Origin: Candidatus Gastranaerophilales bacterium | GTDB taxonomy: Bacteria > Cyanobacteriota > Vampirovibrionia > Gastranaerophilales > Gastranaerophilaceae | Length of the DNA stretch: 64,000 nucleotides | NCBI GenBank assembly: GCA_928722015.1 | Contig: CAKMWI010000002.1 | Span: forward strand, 20,399-84,398 | Direction of reading: 5' to 3' | In this document: positions 1-9,159 of the stretch, piece by piece | Numbering within the stretch: position 1 is the first letter of the stretch | Layout of the letters: every line of letters begins with the position of its first letter | Notes under the pieces: generated by a model | The model's database searches: none | What the model saw: the letters and a program-made list of their open reading frames with translations, nothing else | Told to the model about the DNA's origin: nothing | Program-made: the position numbers and the translations under genes

Positions 1-490
1 TTGTTAAATTATAATCATCCGGAGATTCTTGCAACTGATAATTGACCTTAGCATAAGGCAATTGAGTATCTACACCGGTCATAGCCCTTACCGGAACATT
101 AATAAATGATTTTGATATAGATTTAAAGATAGCATACAATAAAACTCCGAGAGCCATCTTTTGTCCTAACGCAGAAGCCTTCCAACTCTCAGTCGGAGTA
201 TATTTTCTATTTGTTCCGTTAAACATCGCCATCAATGTCAAACTTCCTATTATGTAGGGCATAGTTCCCATTGTTAAAAACTCATAAAAATTTGAATTTT
301 TACTTCCATTTAAACCTTTTGCCGGATAAACAGTAAAAGCCTTTATAAATTTATCCATAGCAATTCTGCTACGAGTTGAAAAATTATTTTTTAGTAATGT
401 ATCTTTATCATAAGATACATTTTTTTCTTCCTCGCTTTTTGCATTAAAAGATATTTTTCTATCACTAAAATTGCTAATTGGTAAAATCAT
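1..490 (-). CDS. Hypothetical membrane protein, C-terminus beyond window
   Basis: Only the first 163 codons are visible; the frame stays open to the window edge. The ATG at 490 is preceded by a good ribosome-binding site (CGGAGTTATC then ATG), which fixes the start. The N-terminal 50 residues are polar. Two hydrophobic stretches, about residues 71-91 and 108-124, look like membrane helices, and the second is followed by a basic segment. I do not recognise the family. The opening MILPIS resembles the short N-terminal motifs of other lineage-specific proteins in this window but gives no function. It lies on the same strand as uppP but downstream of it, so it may be co-transcribed with that operon. 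Confidence 0.75.
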   Translation of the reverse strand, partial: MILPISNFSDRKISFNAKSEEEKNVSYDKDTLLKNNFSTRSRIAMDKFIKAFTVYPAKGLNGSKNSNFYEFLTMGTMPYIIGSLTLMAMFNGTNRKYTPTESWKASALGQKMALGVLLYAIFKSISKSFINVPVRAMTGVDTQLPYAKVNYQLQESPDDYNLT

Positions 491-580
491 GATAACTCCG
501 CATTTCTTTCATTAGAATACATGTCAAGATTATTTTTTGTTATCTGGTTTAATTTATATTTACAAATTTTAACAAAATTT

Positions 581-1426
581 TTATTTAAAAATATTGAAAA
601 ATATAAGTGTAAAAACACCCATTATTACACAATAGTAGCCGAAAACATTTAATGAAAATTTTGATATAAACTTCATGAAATATTTAATACATAAATATCC
701 GACAATACCAGAGACAATTGTACCAATACAGATGGCTGACCAATTATATTTAACAGCTTCAGCAACATCAATTTTTACCAAAGGATAAACCATTGATGCA
801 CCCAAAATAATAGGAATACTCAAAAGAAAAGAATATTTTGCAGCTGTTTCTCGGTTAAGTCCCATAAATAACCCGGTAGCCATTGTCCATCCTGAACGAG
901 AAAAACCAGGTAATACCGCTACACCTTGTGCAAGTCCTATCCATAATGCTTGCTTTAAATTAACTTTTGCTGAAGTATCTTTTCTCTTTTTAGATAAATA
1001 TTCGCTGAAAAATAAAACAATTCCGGTACCAATCAACAAACCTCCAACTAATGCAGGATGATATACAAGATGCTCCGCAAAATCATTAAAAGGAAGGGCC
1101 AAAGCAATAGTAACAAGAGTACCCGCAATAATATAAATAGCTAATTTCGCTTTATGTTCAGAAAAATCGCGATTTTTGCATGCAACTAACAATGCTTTTA
1201 AAATTTCCCAAACATCTTTTCTAAAATAAATCAATACAGCAACCAGAGTTCCAAGATGAAGCATAATATCAAAAAACACTTCCTCATTAGATTGCGCTAC
1301 TATTGGAATATTCTTAAAAACTTTATAAAAATTAGATGTAAAAACAAGATGTGCAGAACTCGATACAGGTAAAAATTCACTTAACCCCTGAACAATTCCC
1401 ATCAATATTGCTTGTATAAAATTCAT
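581..1426 (-). CDS. uppP: Undecaprenyl-diphosphatase UppP (BacA family)
   Basis: This integral membrane enzyme removes a phosphate from undecaprenyl pyrophosphate to recycle the lipid carrier of peptidoglycan and other envelope polymers. At 281 residues it has normal length. The first family motif is at residues 14-26 (GLSEFLPVSSSAH, with Glu17 and the Ser cluster). The second, PGFSRSG, is at 173-179 and includes the catalytic-region Arg177. Several hydrophobic helices fill the rest. It is the last gene of the kdsD-kdsC-queD-uppP run, 26 bases after queD, with an AGAGAG ribosome-binding site. The same carrier is needed by the MraY and MurG encoded at 56.5-61 kb. Identification is secure. Confidence 0.95.
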   Translation of the reverse strand: MNFIQAILMGIVQGLSEFLPVSSSAHLVFTSNFYKVFKNIPIVAQSNEEVFFDIMLHLGTLVAVLIYFRKDVWEILKALLVACKNRDFSEHKAKLAIYIIAGTLVTIALALPFNDFAEHLVYHPALVGGLLIGTGIVLFFSEYLSKKRKDTSAKVNLKQALWIGLAQGVAVLPGFSRSGWTMATGLFMGLNRETAAKYSFLLSIPIILGASMVYPLVKIDVAEAVKYNWSAICIGTIVSGIVGYLCIKYFMKFISKFSLNVFGYYCVIMGVFTLIFFNIFK

Positions 1427-1452
1427 TTTATATTCTCTCTTTCATTAAATCT

Positions 1453-1815
1453 CTATTCAGCCTCAAAATACGAACAGCATGATGATTGAGTCTCCCATAC
1501 TGTAATTTTACTTAATTGAACAATTTTTTCTTTTAGTTTTGAATAAATATAAGCTGATATCATTTCACTAGACGGACTTTCACCTCTAAATTCAGGAAGT
1601 TCATTCAAATCCTTATGATCCAAGGTATCTAAAACTGCATTCAATTCTTTTTTTAAAACTTTATAGTCAATTAAAATATTACTTTTATTTAAGCTCTCAC
1701 CCTGAACAAAAGCCTCAACCATCCAATTATGACCATGCTGATTTTCACATTCCCCATCATAATTCAATAAATGATGTGCTGCTGAAAAAAAAGCCTGTGT
1801 TTTAATCTCATACAT
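1453..1815 (-). CDS. queD: 6-carboxytetrahydropterin synthase / 6-pyruvoyl-tetrahydropterin synthase family (QueD-like)
   Basis: Members convert 7,8-dihydroneopterin triphosphate to 6-carboxytetrahydropterin on the route to preQ0 and queuosine; some relatives act in pterin or folate synthesis. At 120 residues it is the normal compact size. The zinc ligands are visible as His14 or His15 (SAAHH) and the pair in QHGHNW (His27, His29). The catalytic Cys23 lies in GECEN just before them. An AGGGG ribosome-binding site precedes the ATG. No other queuosine genes are in the window, so assignment to QueD rather than another pterin synthase of the family rests on the motif only. Confidence 0.87.
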   Translation of the reverse strand: MYEIKTQAFFSAAHHLLNYDGECENQHGHNWMVEAFVQGESLNKSNILIDYKVLKKELNAVLDTLDHKDLNELPEFRGESPSSEMISAYIYSKLKEKIVQLSKITVWETQSSCCSYFEAE

Positions 1816-1877
1816 ACTAATATCCCCTCTTTATACTTATATAAACTAAATTTTTACAATAAATTTTATTTAATTTA

Positions 1878-2396
1878 TCAATTATTAACCTCAATTGATT
1901 TTTCAGATTCCATTTTTGAATTAAAGACAAAATCACATAATTCCCTCACGGCACCTCGTCCGCCGCATCTGGAGGCTTTATAATTACAGACTTGCTGAAC
2001 ACTATCAACAGCGTCAACAGGACAAGCTGCTATTGCAACTTTTTCCAATATACAAATATCTGGTTCATCATCTCCCATATAAGCAACTTCAGAATAATCC
2101 AATCCATACTTTTCCATAATTGCTTCTAATATAGGAAGTTTATTTTTAACACCCTGATATACTTCTGTTACCCTTAAATCCAATGCACGTCTATTAACAG
2201 TTCCATTATTTCTACCTGTTATAATAGCAGTTATAAAGCCATTTTTTGACATTTTAGCAAGGCCATGACCATCTTTAGCATTAAAGGTTTTATATTCAAT
2301 ACCATTTTCATCATAAGTAATGCTGCCATCAGTCATAACACCATCAACATCAAATGCTAACAATTTAATTTTTGAAGCCCGTTGTTTTAAATCCAT
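1878..2396 (-). CDS. kdsC: 3-deoxy-D-manno-octulosonate 8-phosphate phosphatase KdsC (HAD family)
   Basis: KdsC hydrolyses KDO-8-phosphate to KDO, a sugar of lipopolysaccharide inner core. It is a short HAD phosphatase without a cap domain. The first motif is DVDGVMTDG at residues 16-24, with the nucleophile Asp16 and acid Asp18. The Thr of motif II is in IITGR near 60, and the acidic motif GDDEPD is at 108-113. The C-terminal RCGGRGAVRE segment is typical of KdsC, whose C-terminal tail closes the active site. Its ATG overlaps the TAA of kdsD by one base (TAATG), so the two are translationally coupled. Their pairing supports KDO synthesis over an unspecific HAD role. Confidence 0.93.
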   Translation of the reverse strand: MDLKQRASKIKLLAFDVDGVMTDGSITYDENGIEYKTFNAKDGHGLAKMSKNGFITAIITGRNNGTVNRRALDLRVTEVYQGVKNKLPILEAIMEKYGLDYSEVAYMGDDEPDICILEKVAIAACPVDAVDSVQQVCNYKASRCGGRGAVRELCDFVFNSKMESEKSIEVNN

Positions 2397-3376
2397 TATG
2401 CAACTCCAGCCCTTAACAAATCATGAACATGTATAACCCCTACAGGAATATTATTATCATCTACAACAGCAAGTGCCGTAATTGAATATTTTTCCATAAG
2501 ATTTAATGCAGAAGCTGCATAAGCATCTGATGTAATCCTTTTAGGATTTAAAGTCATTACGTCCTTAACCTTGATATTTGAGGAATCCGGATATTTTATT
2601 ATAGTTCTTCTTATATCACCATCTGTTAATACGCCTGATAATTTATTGTCCGAATCCAAAACCATGGCCATACCAAGCTTATACTCAGATATAGTATTTA
2701 TCACACTTGTAAATGATTCAGTATCCGAAACAAGCGGCATTTTATCACCTGTAATCATTAAATCTCTGACTTTGTATGTTAAACCTTTACCCAATTTCCC
2801 TGACGGATGATACATAAGAAAATCTTCTTTTGTAAAACCTTTTTTCTCCATCAAGCATACAGCCAGAGTATCTCCCATTGCAAGAGTAGCTGTTGTACTT
2901 GCTGTTGGTGCTTTACCCAAAGGACAAGCTTCGCGTTCAACAGAAATATCAAGGGTTACATCACTTGTTCTTGCAAGTGTGGAATTCAAATTTCCTGTCA
3001 TTCCAATCATAGGGCATCCAAATCTTTTAATTAACGGTAATAAATTCATTAATTCTTGGGTTTCACCACTGTTTGAAATAGCAATAATTGCATCTTCTCT
3101 GGTAATAACCCCTGAATCACCATGTGTACTTTCTGCAGGATGCAAAAAGTACGCAGGAGTACCGGTAGAGGACATAGTAGCAGCAATTTTTTTACCGATA
3201 AGCCCGGATTTTCCCATTCCTGTAACAATAACACGCCCTTTGCAATTATATAAAATATCAATAGCTTTATCAAATTCCTCTCCAATTGTATCTTTCAATC
3301 GTAGAATAGAATTTGCTTCAATTTCAAGAACTTCTTTTGCCAACTCATTTATTTTACTCAATGTCATAGCCACCAT
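2396..3376 (-). CDS. kdsD: Arabinose-5-phosphate isomerase KdsD (SIS + two CBS domains)
   Basis: KdsD interconverts ribulose 5-phosphate and arabinose 5-phosphate, the first step of KDO synthesis. An N-terminal SIS sugar-isomerase domain carries GMGKSG near residue 55, and PAESTHGDSG and ISNSGET follow. Two CBS domains fill the C-terminal third, as in E. coli KdsD. An upstream in-frame ATG at 3409 would add 11 residues, but AGAGG lies five bases before the ATG at 3376, and a TATAAT lies right beside the upstream ATG. I therefore use 3376; the ATG at 3367 is a third option. The rpe product at 13.9 kb makes and uses its substrate. Confidence 0.93.
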   Translation of the reverse strand: MVAMTLSKINELAKEVLEIEANSILRLKDTIGEEFDKAIDILYNCKGRVIVTGMGKSGLIGKKIAATMSSTGTPAYFLHPAESTHGDSGVITREDAIIAISNSGETQELMNLLPLIKRFGCPMIGMTGNLNSTLARTSDVTLDISVEREACPLGKAPTASTTATLAMGDTLAVCLMEKKGFTKEDFLMYHPSGKLGKGLTYKVRDLMITGDKMPLVSDTESFTSVINTISEYKLGMAMVLDSDNKLSGVLTDGDIRRTIIKYPDSSNIKVKDVMTLNPKRITSDAYAASALNLMEKYSITALAVVDDNNIPVGVIHVHDLLRAGVA

Positions 3377-3494
3377 ATCCACCTCTCTTAACTCATGAAA
3401 ATTATACAATAAATATCCTACAAATACAGTATTTTTACAATCATTTTATCAAAATTAACAAAATTTATCCGAAATAACATACATAAGGAGAAAT

Positions 3495-3749
3495 ATGAAA
3501 GAAATTTTTAAAATAACATCATCAAAAATAGACAAAAAAGAAATACTTGGAAAGATAAAAAATTATAATGATGAAGTAATCGATATTTCCGAATTAAATA
3601 TTTTTGAAGCTACAAAAACTATTATTTTGATTTCTACTTACGGGACTTGTAAAAATCAGAATAAAAAATTTAGATATAAAGTTGCTGCTAAAAATATAAA
3701 AAATATTCTAAAAGAATTACCCTTTAATAATGCAATAGAACTTGTATAA
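3495..3749 (+). CDS. Small hypothetical protein, 84 residues
   Basis: A short, Lys- and Ile-rich soluble protein with no signal peptide or membrane helix. An AAGGAG ribosome-binding site lies nine bases before the ATG, and a strong hairpin terminator follows 21 bases after the stop, so it looks like a complete single-gene unit. It is transcribed divergently from kdsD and convergently with nrdJ. The pattern of short alternating hydrophobic stretches suggests a small alpha/beta fold, but I recognise no family and assign no function. Confidence 0.6.
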   Translation: MKEIFKITSSKIDKKEILGKIKNYNDEVIDISELNIFEATKTIILISTYGTCKNQNKKFRYKVAAKNIKNILKELPFNNAIELV

Positions 3750-3770
3750 AAACTTCTTATAACGAAAATA

Positions 3771-3800
3771 AAAAAGAGTCCTATAAAGGACTCTTTTTTT
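3771..3800. terminator. Bidirectional intrinsic terminator
   Basis: A 12-bp perfect stem (AAAAAGAGTCCT paired with AGGACTCTTTTT) around a four-base loop, with T-runs on both strands. It sits between the convergent 84-residue gene and nrdJ and can serve both. Confidence 0.88.
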
Positions 3801-3813
3801 ATTTTTAAGAGAA

Positions 3814-5838
3814 CTATGAACAACCGGAATATCCACAATTCAAACAGATAAAACATCCTTCTGCCATTTGAATTTCTGTACCACATTCAGGACATTTAAC
3901 AGTTTTTATTTCTCCGGTCGGATTGTACTCTTCTACACTCTCACTTCTTGTTGAAACTTCAGGCTTTGATTCTACTGGTTTTACTTCTATAGTTTTTTCC
4001 TTTTTCTTATCGTCAAGATTCATAGGTTGGAATTGACGTGAATTATTTCTATAAACAGTAATACCTTTTAAATTATTTTTATATGCCAATATATAAGCTT
4101 CCTTAATATCTTCTCTGGTTGCAGATTCTACAAAATTTACCGTTTTGGAAACTGCATTATCCGTATGAAGTTGGAATGCTGCCTGCATTTTTACATGCCA
4201 GTATGGAGTTACATCATGCGCTGTAGCAAATATTTGTTTTACATTATCAGATACTCCGTTAACATGAGCAATAGAACCCTCTTTTGCAATTTGAGACATC
4301 AATTCTTCAGAATATAATCCGTGAGAAACCATATAATCCTTAAAAATAGGATTTACTTCAAGCATTTCTGTGCCATCCATGATAAGTCTTGAGAATACAA
4401 GTCCAAATAACGGTTCAACACCTCCTGATGCTGAGGCAATCATTGAAATAGTTCCTGTTGGAGCAATACAAGTTGTCGTTGCATTTCTCAAACCATATTT
4501 TTTAATATCAGCATCTATTTCAGCCCATTGCTCATCGGAAATTTTACCTGCTGATTTACCTTTATACTTATTAAATAAGTAATTATCTGAATCATAGATA
4601 CTTCCTTTAAAATTGTTAAAACTGCCACGTTCTTTAGCCAGTTCTATAGATTCTTTTTTAGAAATATAATCAATAAACTCCATAACCTGTCCGGCTAATT
4701 TGGTACCTTCTTCAGAATTATATGAAATTCCCATTTTCATAAGCATATCAGCCCAGCCCATAACACCAAGGCCAATTTTTCTGTTATTTTGTACCATTTC
4801 AGAAATTTGAGGAAGCGGATAGTTATTAACAGCAATTACATTATCCAAAAATCTCATTGCTGTTCTTGTTGTTTTTTCTAATAAATCCCAATCTACTTCC
4901 CATCCGTTAGAAGATTGTTTCATCATCAAACCTAAATTAATAGAACCCAGATTACAAGCTTCATAAGGAAGTAATGGAACTTCACCGCAAGGATTAGTTG
5001 ATTCGATAGCCCCCACTAGCGGAGTCGGATTATCAGAATTCATCTTGTCAATAAAGATAATACCAGGTTCACCATTTCTCCAAGCACCGTCAACAATTAA
5101 GTCAAAAACTTCTTTAGCATTCATTCTTCCGACAACCTCATTATTCTGAGGATTAATCAAATCATAATCGGTACCGTTTAAATAAGCTTCCATAAACTTA
5201 TCAGTAATCGCAACTGATATATTAAAGTTATTTAATTTATTATTATCAGCTTTACAATTGATAAATTCCAAAATATCAGGGTGGTCAACTCTTAATATAC
5301 CCATATTGGCACCACGTCTTGTTCCACCTTGCTTAACAGCTTCAGTTGCAGCATTAAAAACTTCCATAAAAGAAACCGGACCTGAAGATACACCCATAGT
5401 AGATTTAACAACACTATTTTTAGGTCTTAATCTTGAAAATGAAAAACCTGTACCGCCACCTGATTTATGTATTAAAGCTGTATTTTTAACAGTTTCAAAA
5501 ATACCTTCCAAACTATCTTCAACAGGAAGAACAAAACAGGCTGCTAACTGCCCTAATTCACGACCTGCATTCATTAAAGTTGGTGAATTTGGCATGAAAT
5601 AACGATTAGTGATAGCTTTATAAAATCTATCAGATAATTCTTTTACTTCAGCTTGAGATTTTCCAAACTTCAAATCACCTGAAGCAATTGTATCTGCTAC
5701 TCTACGAAACATATCCGCAGGTTTTTCAACACAATTTCCATCCTTATCTCTCTTTAAATATCTTTTTTCAAGAACTTTGATTGCATTTTCAGATAAATTC
5801 AAAGATTCTTCTAAACAAGTACTGCTGTTGTCTGACAC
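3814..5838 (-). CDS. nrdJ: Adenosylcobalamin-dependent (class II) ribonucleoside-diphosphate reductase
   Basis: This enzyme reduces ribonucleotides to deoxyribonucleotides using coenzyme B12 as radical source, so it works with or without oxygen. Visible features are the N-terminal PNSPTLMNAG and LAACFVLPVEDS (redox Cys) blocks, the KSGGGTGFSFSRLRP block, the QGGTRRGANMG block, the active-site NPCGEVPLLPYEACNLGS region and PTGTISMIA. A C-terminal Cys-rich tail (CPEC, CFICLNC, SGC) is typical of NrdJ and probably carries reducing equivalents. An ATG at 5850 opens the frame, but its codons 2-3 form a perfect GGAGG five bases before an in-frame GTG at 5838, so I prefer the GTG (674 residues). No B12 riboswitch is recognisable upstream. 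Confidence 0.94.
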   Translation of the reverse strand: MSDNSSTCLEESLNLSENAIKVLEKRYLKRDKDGNCVEKPADMFRRVADTIASGDLKFGKSQAEVKELSDRFYKAITNRYFMPNSPTLMNAGRELGQLAACFVLPVEDSLEGIFETVKNTALIHKSGGGTGFSFSRLRPKNSVVKSTMGVSSGPVSFMEVFNAATEAVKQGGTRRGANMGILRVDHPDILEFINCKADNNKLNNFNISVAITDKFMEAYLNGTDYDLINPQNNEVVGRMNAKEVFDLIVDGAWRNGEPGIIFIDKMNSDNPTPLVGAIESTNPCGEVPLLPYEACNLGSINLGLMMKQSSNGWEVDWDLLEKTTRTAMRFLDNVIAVNNYPLPQISEMVQNNRKIGLGVMGWADMLMKMGISYNSEEGTKLAGQVMEFIDYISKKESIELAKERGSFNNFKGSIYDSDNYLFNKYKGKSAGKISDEQWAEIDADIKKYGLRNATTTCIAPTGTISMIASASGGVEPLFGLVFSRLIMDGTEMLEVNPIFKDYMVSHGLYSEELMSQIAKEGSIAHVNGVSDNVKQIFATAHDVTPYWHVKMQAAFQLHTDNAVSKTVNFVESATREDIKEAYILAYKNNLKGITVYRNNSRQFQPMNLDDKKKEKTIEVKPVESKPEVSTRSESVEEYNPTGEIKTVKCPECGTEIQMAEGCFICLNCGYSGCS

Positions 5839-6301
5839 ATTAACCTCCATAGTCTGATATAATCTAATAATTCATAATTAACTTTCCCAAAAGTAAAGCA
5901 TGCCCAAAAGACAGACTTTAATAAAATCTTACTACAGGACAAAGACTGATTGCAACAAGAATAGAAAATTCTCACAACATTTCGTAATGTTAGAATAAAA
6001 AACAATAAATTTAGAAATATTCAAATTTTAAAATTTTGCATAAGGTTTCATCCAAATACTACTATGTTCCTATTTTGTAAATAAAGGAGACAAAGTTCCG
6101 ACATCAGTAGCATCTCCGGCTGTAAATATAGCATACTTATTTTATTGAAGTAAATGTAACCTTTTATAACATAATATGTCGATATTATATAGCATAATGT
6201 TATTTTATAAAAAATACAGTTCTTAGTATTACTACTTTTATACAATAAATATCTATCCACAAATACAATACTTTTAAATCTTTTTGTGTTATTCTAAAGG
6301 C
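5839..6301. other. 463-base intergenic region between nrdJ and the ABC-importer operon
   Basis: No gene is convincing here. It must hold the divergent promoters of nrdJ and the importer operon. A 6-bp perfect inverted repeat (AACATT, loop TCGT, AATGTT) lies at 5976-5991, suitable for a dimeric regulator. On the minus strand a 23-codon stop-to-stop segment (6070-6138) has protein-like composition and is less AT-rich than its surroundings. It may be a gene remnant or chance. Confidence 0.5.
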
Positions 6302-8188
6302 ATGATTAGGAGAGGTTTTAGGGTTTTATTATGTGTAATATTAGTAGCAATTATTTGCAAGGGCTGCCTTGTAAAAGATAATCCTGTTGAAAACAACAAT
6401 ATTAATAAAAAAGAACAACAAGCATACTCTACTACCTATCCTACGGCAAAAAATGTTTCAATTAATGGAATTGATTATTTGCAATCTCAAACGCCTATAG
6501 GCAAATTCGGGGGAGAGTTAATATCTTCAACTATAGGAGAAGGTCCAAAAACATTTAATCCATATAACAGCAAAGATAACATTTCTGCTCTAATGTCAGG
6601 AATAATGTATGATGGGTTACTATCATCCGACCCTATAACAGGAAAACCCGTGCCAAAACTGGCAAAAAGCTTTTCAATTTCTCCGGATGGAAAAACTTAT
6701 ACAATAAAATTACGAAAAGGAGTAAAATGGACTGATAACAGACCCATTACAGCAGAAGATGTTGTATTTACCTGGCGTGATATCATATTTGCAGGTATGG
6801 GAGATACCTCAACACGAGACTCACTAATTATTAATGACAAACTTCCAACAGTAAAAAAGATTGACGACTATACTGTTGAATTCACAACACCCGAACCATA
6901 CGCTCCATTTATTCGTATGCTATCAACGCCAATAGCACCGAAACATATTTTCATGCCAGCTGTAAAAAAAGGCGCAGCATACTTTGATTCTTTTTTATCT
7001 ACAACAACAAAACCTAAAGATTTCGTAACCTCAGGAGCTTTTAAACTAAAAGAATATATTCCTGCTCAACGAGTTGTATTCGAAAAAAATCCTAATTACT
7101 ATGAAATAAATAAAGCAAATCAAAAACTACCTTACTTAGACAAACTTGTATACCTAATTGTCGGAGATTTAAATAATGAAATTCTAAAATTTGAAGCTAA
7201 AGAACTTGATGTAATAACCTTGCAAGGTTCAAAAGTAGCCAGATACAAATCTTTAGAGCCACATTCCGATTTTAAACTTTACAATCTTGGTCCAAATACA
7301 GGAACAATGTATTTATCAATGAATCTTAACAACCGAAAAAATGACAAAGGGCAATACTATGTTAATCCTATAAAACAAAAATGGTTCCAAGATTTAAATT
7401 TTAGAAAAGCAGTAGACTTTGCAATAGATAGAAAAAATATGGTATTAAACATTGCAAATGGTATAGGAGAGCCGCTTTTTACGGCTGAAAGTCTTAATTC
7501 TATTTATCTGAATAAAGATTTAAAACCTTATGATAAAAATCTGGAAAAAGCAAAAAAACTTTTAAAAGCCTCAGGATTTTATCTCGATAAAAAAGGTAGA
7601 TTATTTGATAAAACCGGCAACAGGGTCGAATTTGACTTATACACAAACGCAGGAAATACTGAACGTGAAGCCATAGGTGTTATGGTAAAACAAGACCTGG
7701 AAGACCTTGGAATGAAAGTAAACTTTAAACCAATTGAATTCAACTCGCTTGTTAATAAACTTGTAAGCACTTTTGATTGGGATATGGTAATAATGGGGCT
7801 TACAGGTTCTCCCCTGGAACCTAACGGAGGTAAAAATGTATGGCTTTCCGACGGCAGATTACACATGTTTAATCAACGAACACCACAAGAAGGAAAAGCT
7901 AATATTCTTCCTTGGGAAAAAGATTTGGATGAATGTTTTACAAAAGGCGCACTTGCTACAAAATTTAAAGATAGGAAAAAATACTATGACAGATATCAAG
8001 AAATAGCCTATAATGAAAAACCATTTATTTATATTTATTCACCAATAATAATTGTGGCAATAAGAGATAAATTCAAAAATATTTATCCTTCCAGCTTGGG
8101 AGGAATTACACATAACATTGAAGAAATTTATATTGATAATAACAACAATATAAAATCACAAAAAAGTAAAAGCGGAGGAAAAAACTAA
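6302..8188 (+). CDS. Oligopeptide/dipeptide-type ABC transporter substrate-binding lipoprotein (SBP_bac_5)
   Basis: A family 5 extracytoplasmic solute-binding protein, here 628 residues, probably capturing peptides outside the inner membrane. The N-terminus is Met-Ile-Arg-Arg, a hydrophobic run, then Cys residues at about 19 and 22 (AIICKGC), which fits lipoprotein export although neither Cys has an ideal lipobox. The family core is evident: PKTFNPYNS near the start, PKLAKSFSISPDGKTYT, LRKGVKWTDN.PITAEDVVFTW, and later FRKAVDFAIDRKNM. A TTG at 6284 could extend the frame by six residues, but the basic-hydrophobic signal begins at 6302. Its TAA overlaps the next gene's ATG by one base. Confidence 0.9.
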   Translation: MIRRGFRVLLCVILVAIICKGCLVKDNPVENNNINKKEQQAYSTTYPTAKNVSINGIDYLQSQTPIGKFGGELISSTIGEGPKTFNPYNSKDNISALMSGIMYDGLLSSDPITGKPVPKLAKSFSISPDGKTYTIKLRKGVKWTDNRPITAEDVVFTWRDIIFAGMGDTSTRDSLIINDKLPTVKKIDDYTVEFTTPEPYAPFIRMLSTPIAPKHIFMPAVKKGAAYFDSFLSTTTKPKDFVTSGAFKLKEYIPAQRVVFEKNPNYYEINKANQKLPYLDKLVYLIVGDLNNEILKFEAKELDVITLQGSKVARYKSLEPHSDFKLYNLGPNTGTMYLSMNLNNRKNDKGQYYVNPIKQKWFQDLNFRKAVDFAIDRKNMVLNIANGIGEPLFTAESLNSIYLNKDLKPYDKNLEKAKKLLKASGFYLDKKGRLFDKTGNRVEFDLYTNAGNTEREAIGVMVKQDLEDLGMKVNFKPIEFNSLVNKLVSTFDWDMVIMGLTGSPLEPNGGKNVWLSDGRLHMFNQRTPQEGKANILPWEKDLDECFTKGALATKFKDRKKYYDRYQEIAYNEKPFIYIYSPIIIVAIRDKFKNIYPSSLGGITHNIEEIYIDNNNNIKSQKSKSGGKN

Positions 8189-9159
8189 TGGATGCATTAA
8201 AATATATATTAAAAAGAATCATTCAAACAATACCGCTTCTAATTTTGATATCTTTAATAAGCTTTTTTATAATTAGACTTTCTCCTGTGGATCCCCTAGC
8301 AGAGCTAAAATTAAATCCATCAATATCGCCTGTTACCGTAGAAAAAGAAAGGAAACGGCTGGGATTGGATAAACCAATTATAGTTCAATACGGAAAATGG
8401 GCTCTTTCATTTGTAAAAGGAGACTTGGGCGTAACATCAAACGGAGAAAAAGTAAGTCAAAAACTAAAAGAACGAATACCAAATACCCTGCTTCTTACAA
8501 CAATAGTCATTTTATTAACCTGGCTAATTGGAGTTCCTCTAGGAATTATCGCTGCAGTAAATTGGAAAACTCCGTTTGATAGAATTCTTACAGTCATTAC
8601 AAGTATAGGAATGGCAATACCGTCATTCTTCTTCGCTGTTTTACTGCTAATTTTCGCAGTCAAAACAGGATGGTTCCCGATTGGAGGATTAACAAGCCCA
8701 AATTTTGCAGAAATGAATTTTGGAGAAAAATTCCTTGATTTAGCGCATCATCTTATACTACCGGTTACGGTTCTGTTTACAATATCACTAGCAGGTTTAC
8801 AAAGACAAATGAGAGCTAATATGCTAGATGTATTAGACAGTGATTATATAAAATTTGCAAGAGCAAAAGGATTAAGTGAAATTTCGGTAATATATAAACA
8901 TGCTCTCAGAAACGCTATTAATCCAATGATTACATTATTAGGATTTGAATTTGCAGGATTGTTGTCAGGTGCTGCTTTAACAGAATATGTTTTTCAATAT
9001 CCTGGGCTTGGGCGGTTAATATTAGAAGCTGTGTTAAAATCAGACATAAATCTGGTAATGGCATCTTTGATGATGGGCGCAGTTATGCTTGTATTAGGTA
9101 ATTTAATTGCGGATATTCTTCTTATTATAACAGATCCGAGAATAAGGGTAAAATCATGA
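8188..9159 (+). CDS. Peptide ABC transporter permease, DppB/OppB type
   Basis: One of two inner-membrane subunits of a peptide/nickel-type importer, 323 residues. It begins with the family helix (YILKRIIQTIPLLILIS) and the RLSPVDPL motif, then has about five further helices. The EAA loop that touches the ATPase is recognisable as KHALRNAINPMITLLG, and the LSGAALTEYVFQYPGLG block is typical of DppB. It overlaps the binding-protein gene by one base and the next permease by four (ATGA), so all three are translationally coupled. Substrate identity cannot be read from the permease. Confidence 0.93.
   Translation: MDALKYILKRIIQTIPLLILISLISFFIIRLSPVDPLAELKLNPSISPVTVEKERKRLGLDKPIIVQYGKWALSFVKGDLGVTSNGEKVSQKLKERIPNTLLLTTIVILLTWLIGVPLGIIAAVNWKTPFDRILTVITSIGMAIPSFFFAVLLLIFAVKTGWFPIGGLTSPNFAEMNFGEKFLDLAHHLILPVTVLFTISLAGLQRQMRANMLDVLDSDYIKFARAKGLSEISVIYKHALRNAINPMITLLGFEFAGLLSGAALTEYVFQYPGLGRLILEAVLKSDINLVMASLMMGAVMLVLGNLIADILLIITDPRIRVKS

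Noticed and set aside
5839..6060. Cobalamin riboswitch upstream of nrdJ
   Set aside because: B12-dependent enzymes are often under such control, but I find no B12-box-like sequence or the conserved helices on the minus strand, only a short inverted repeat.
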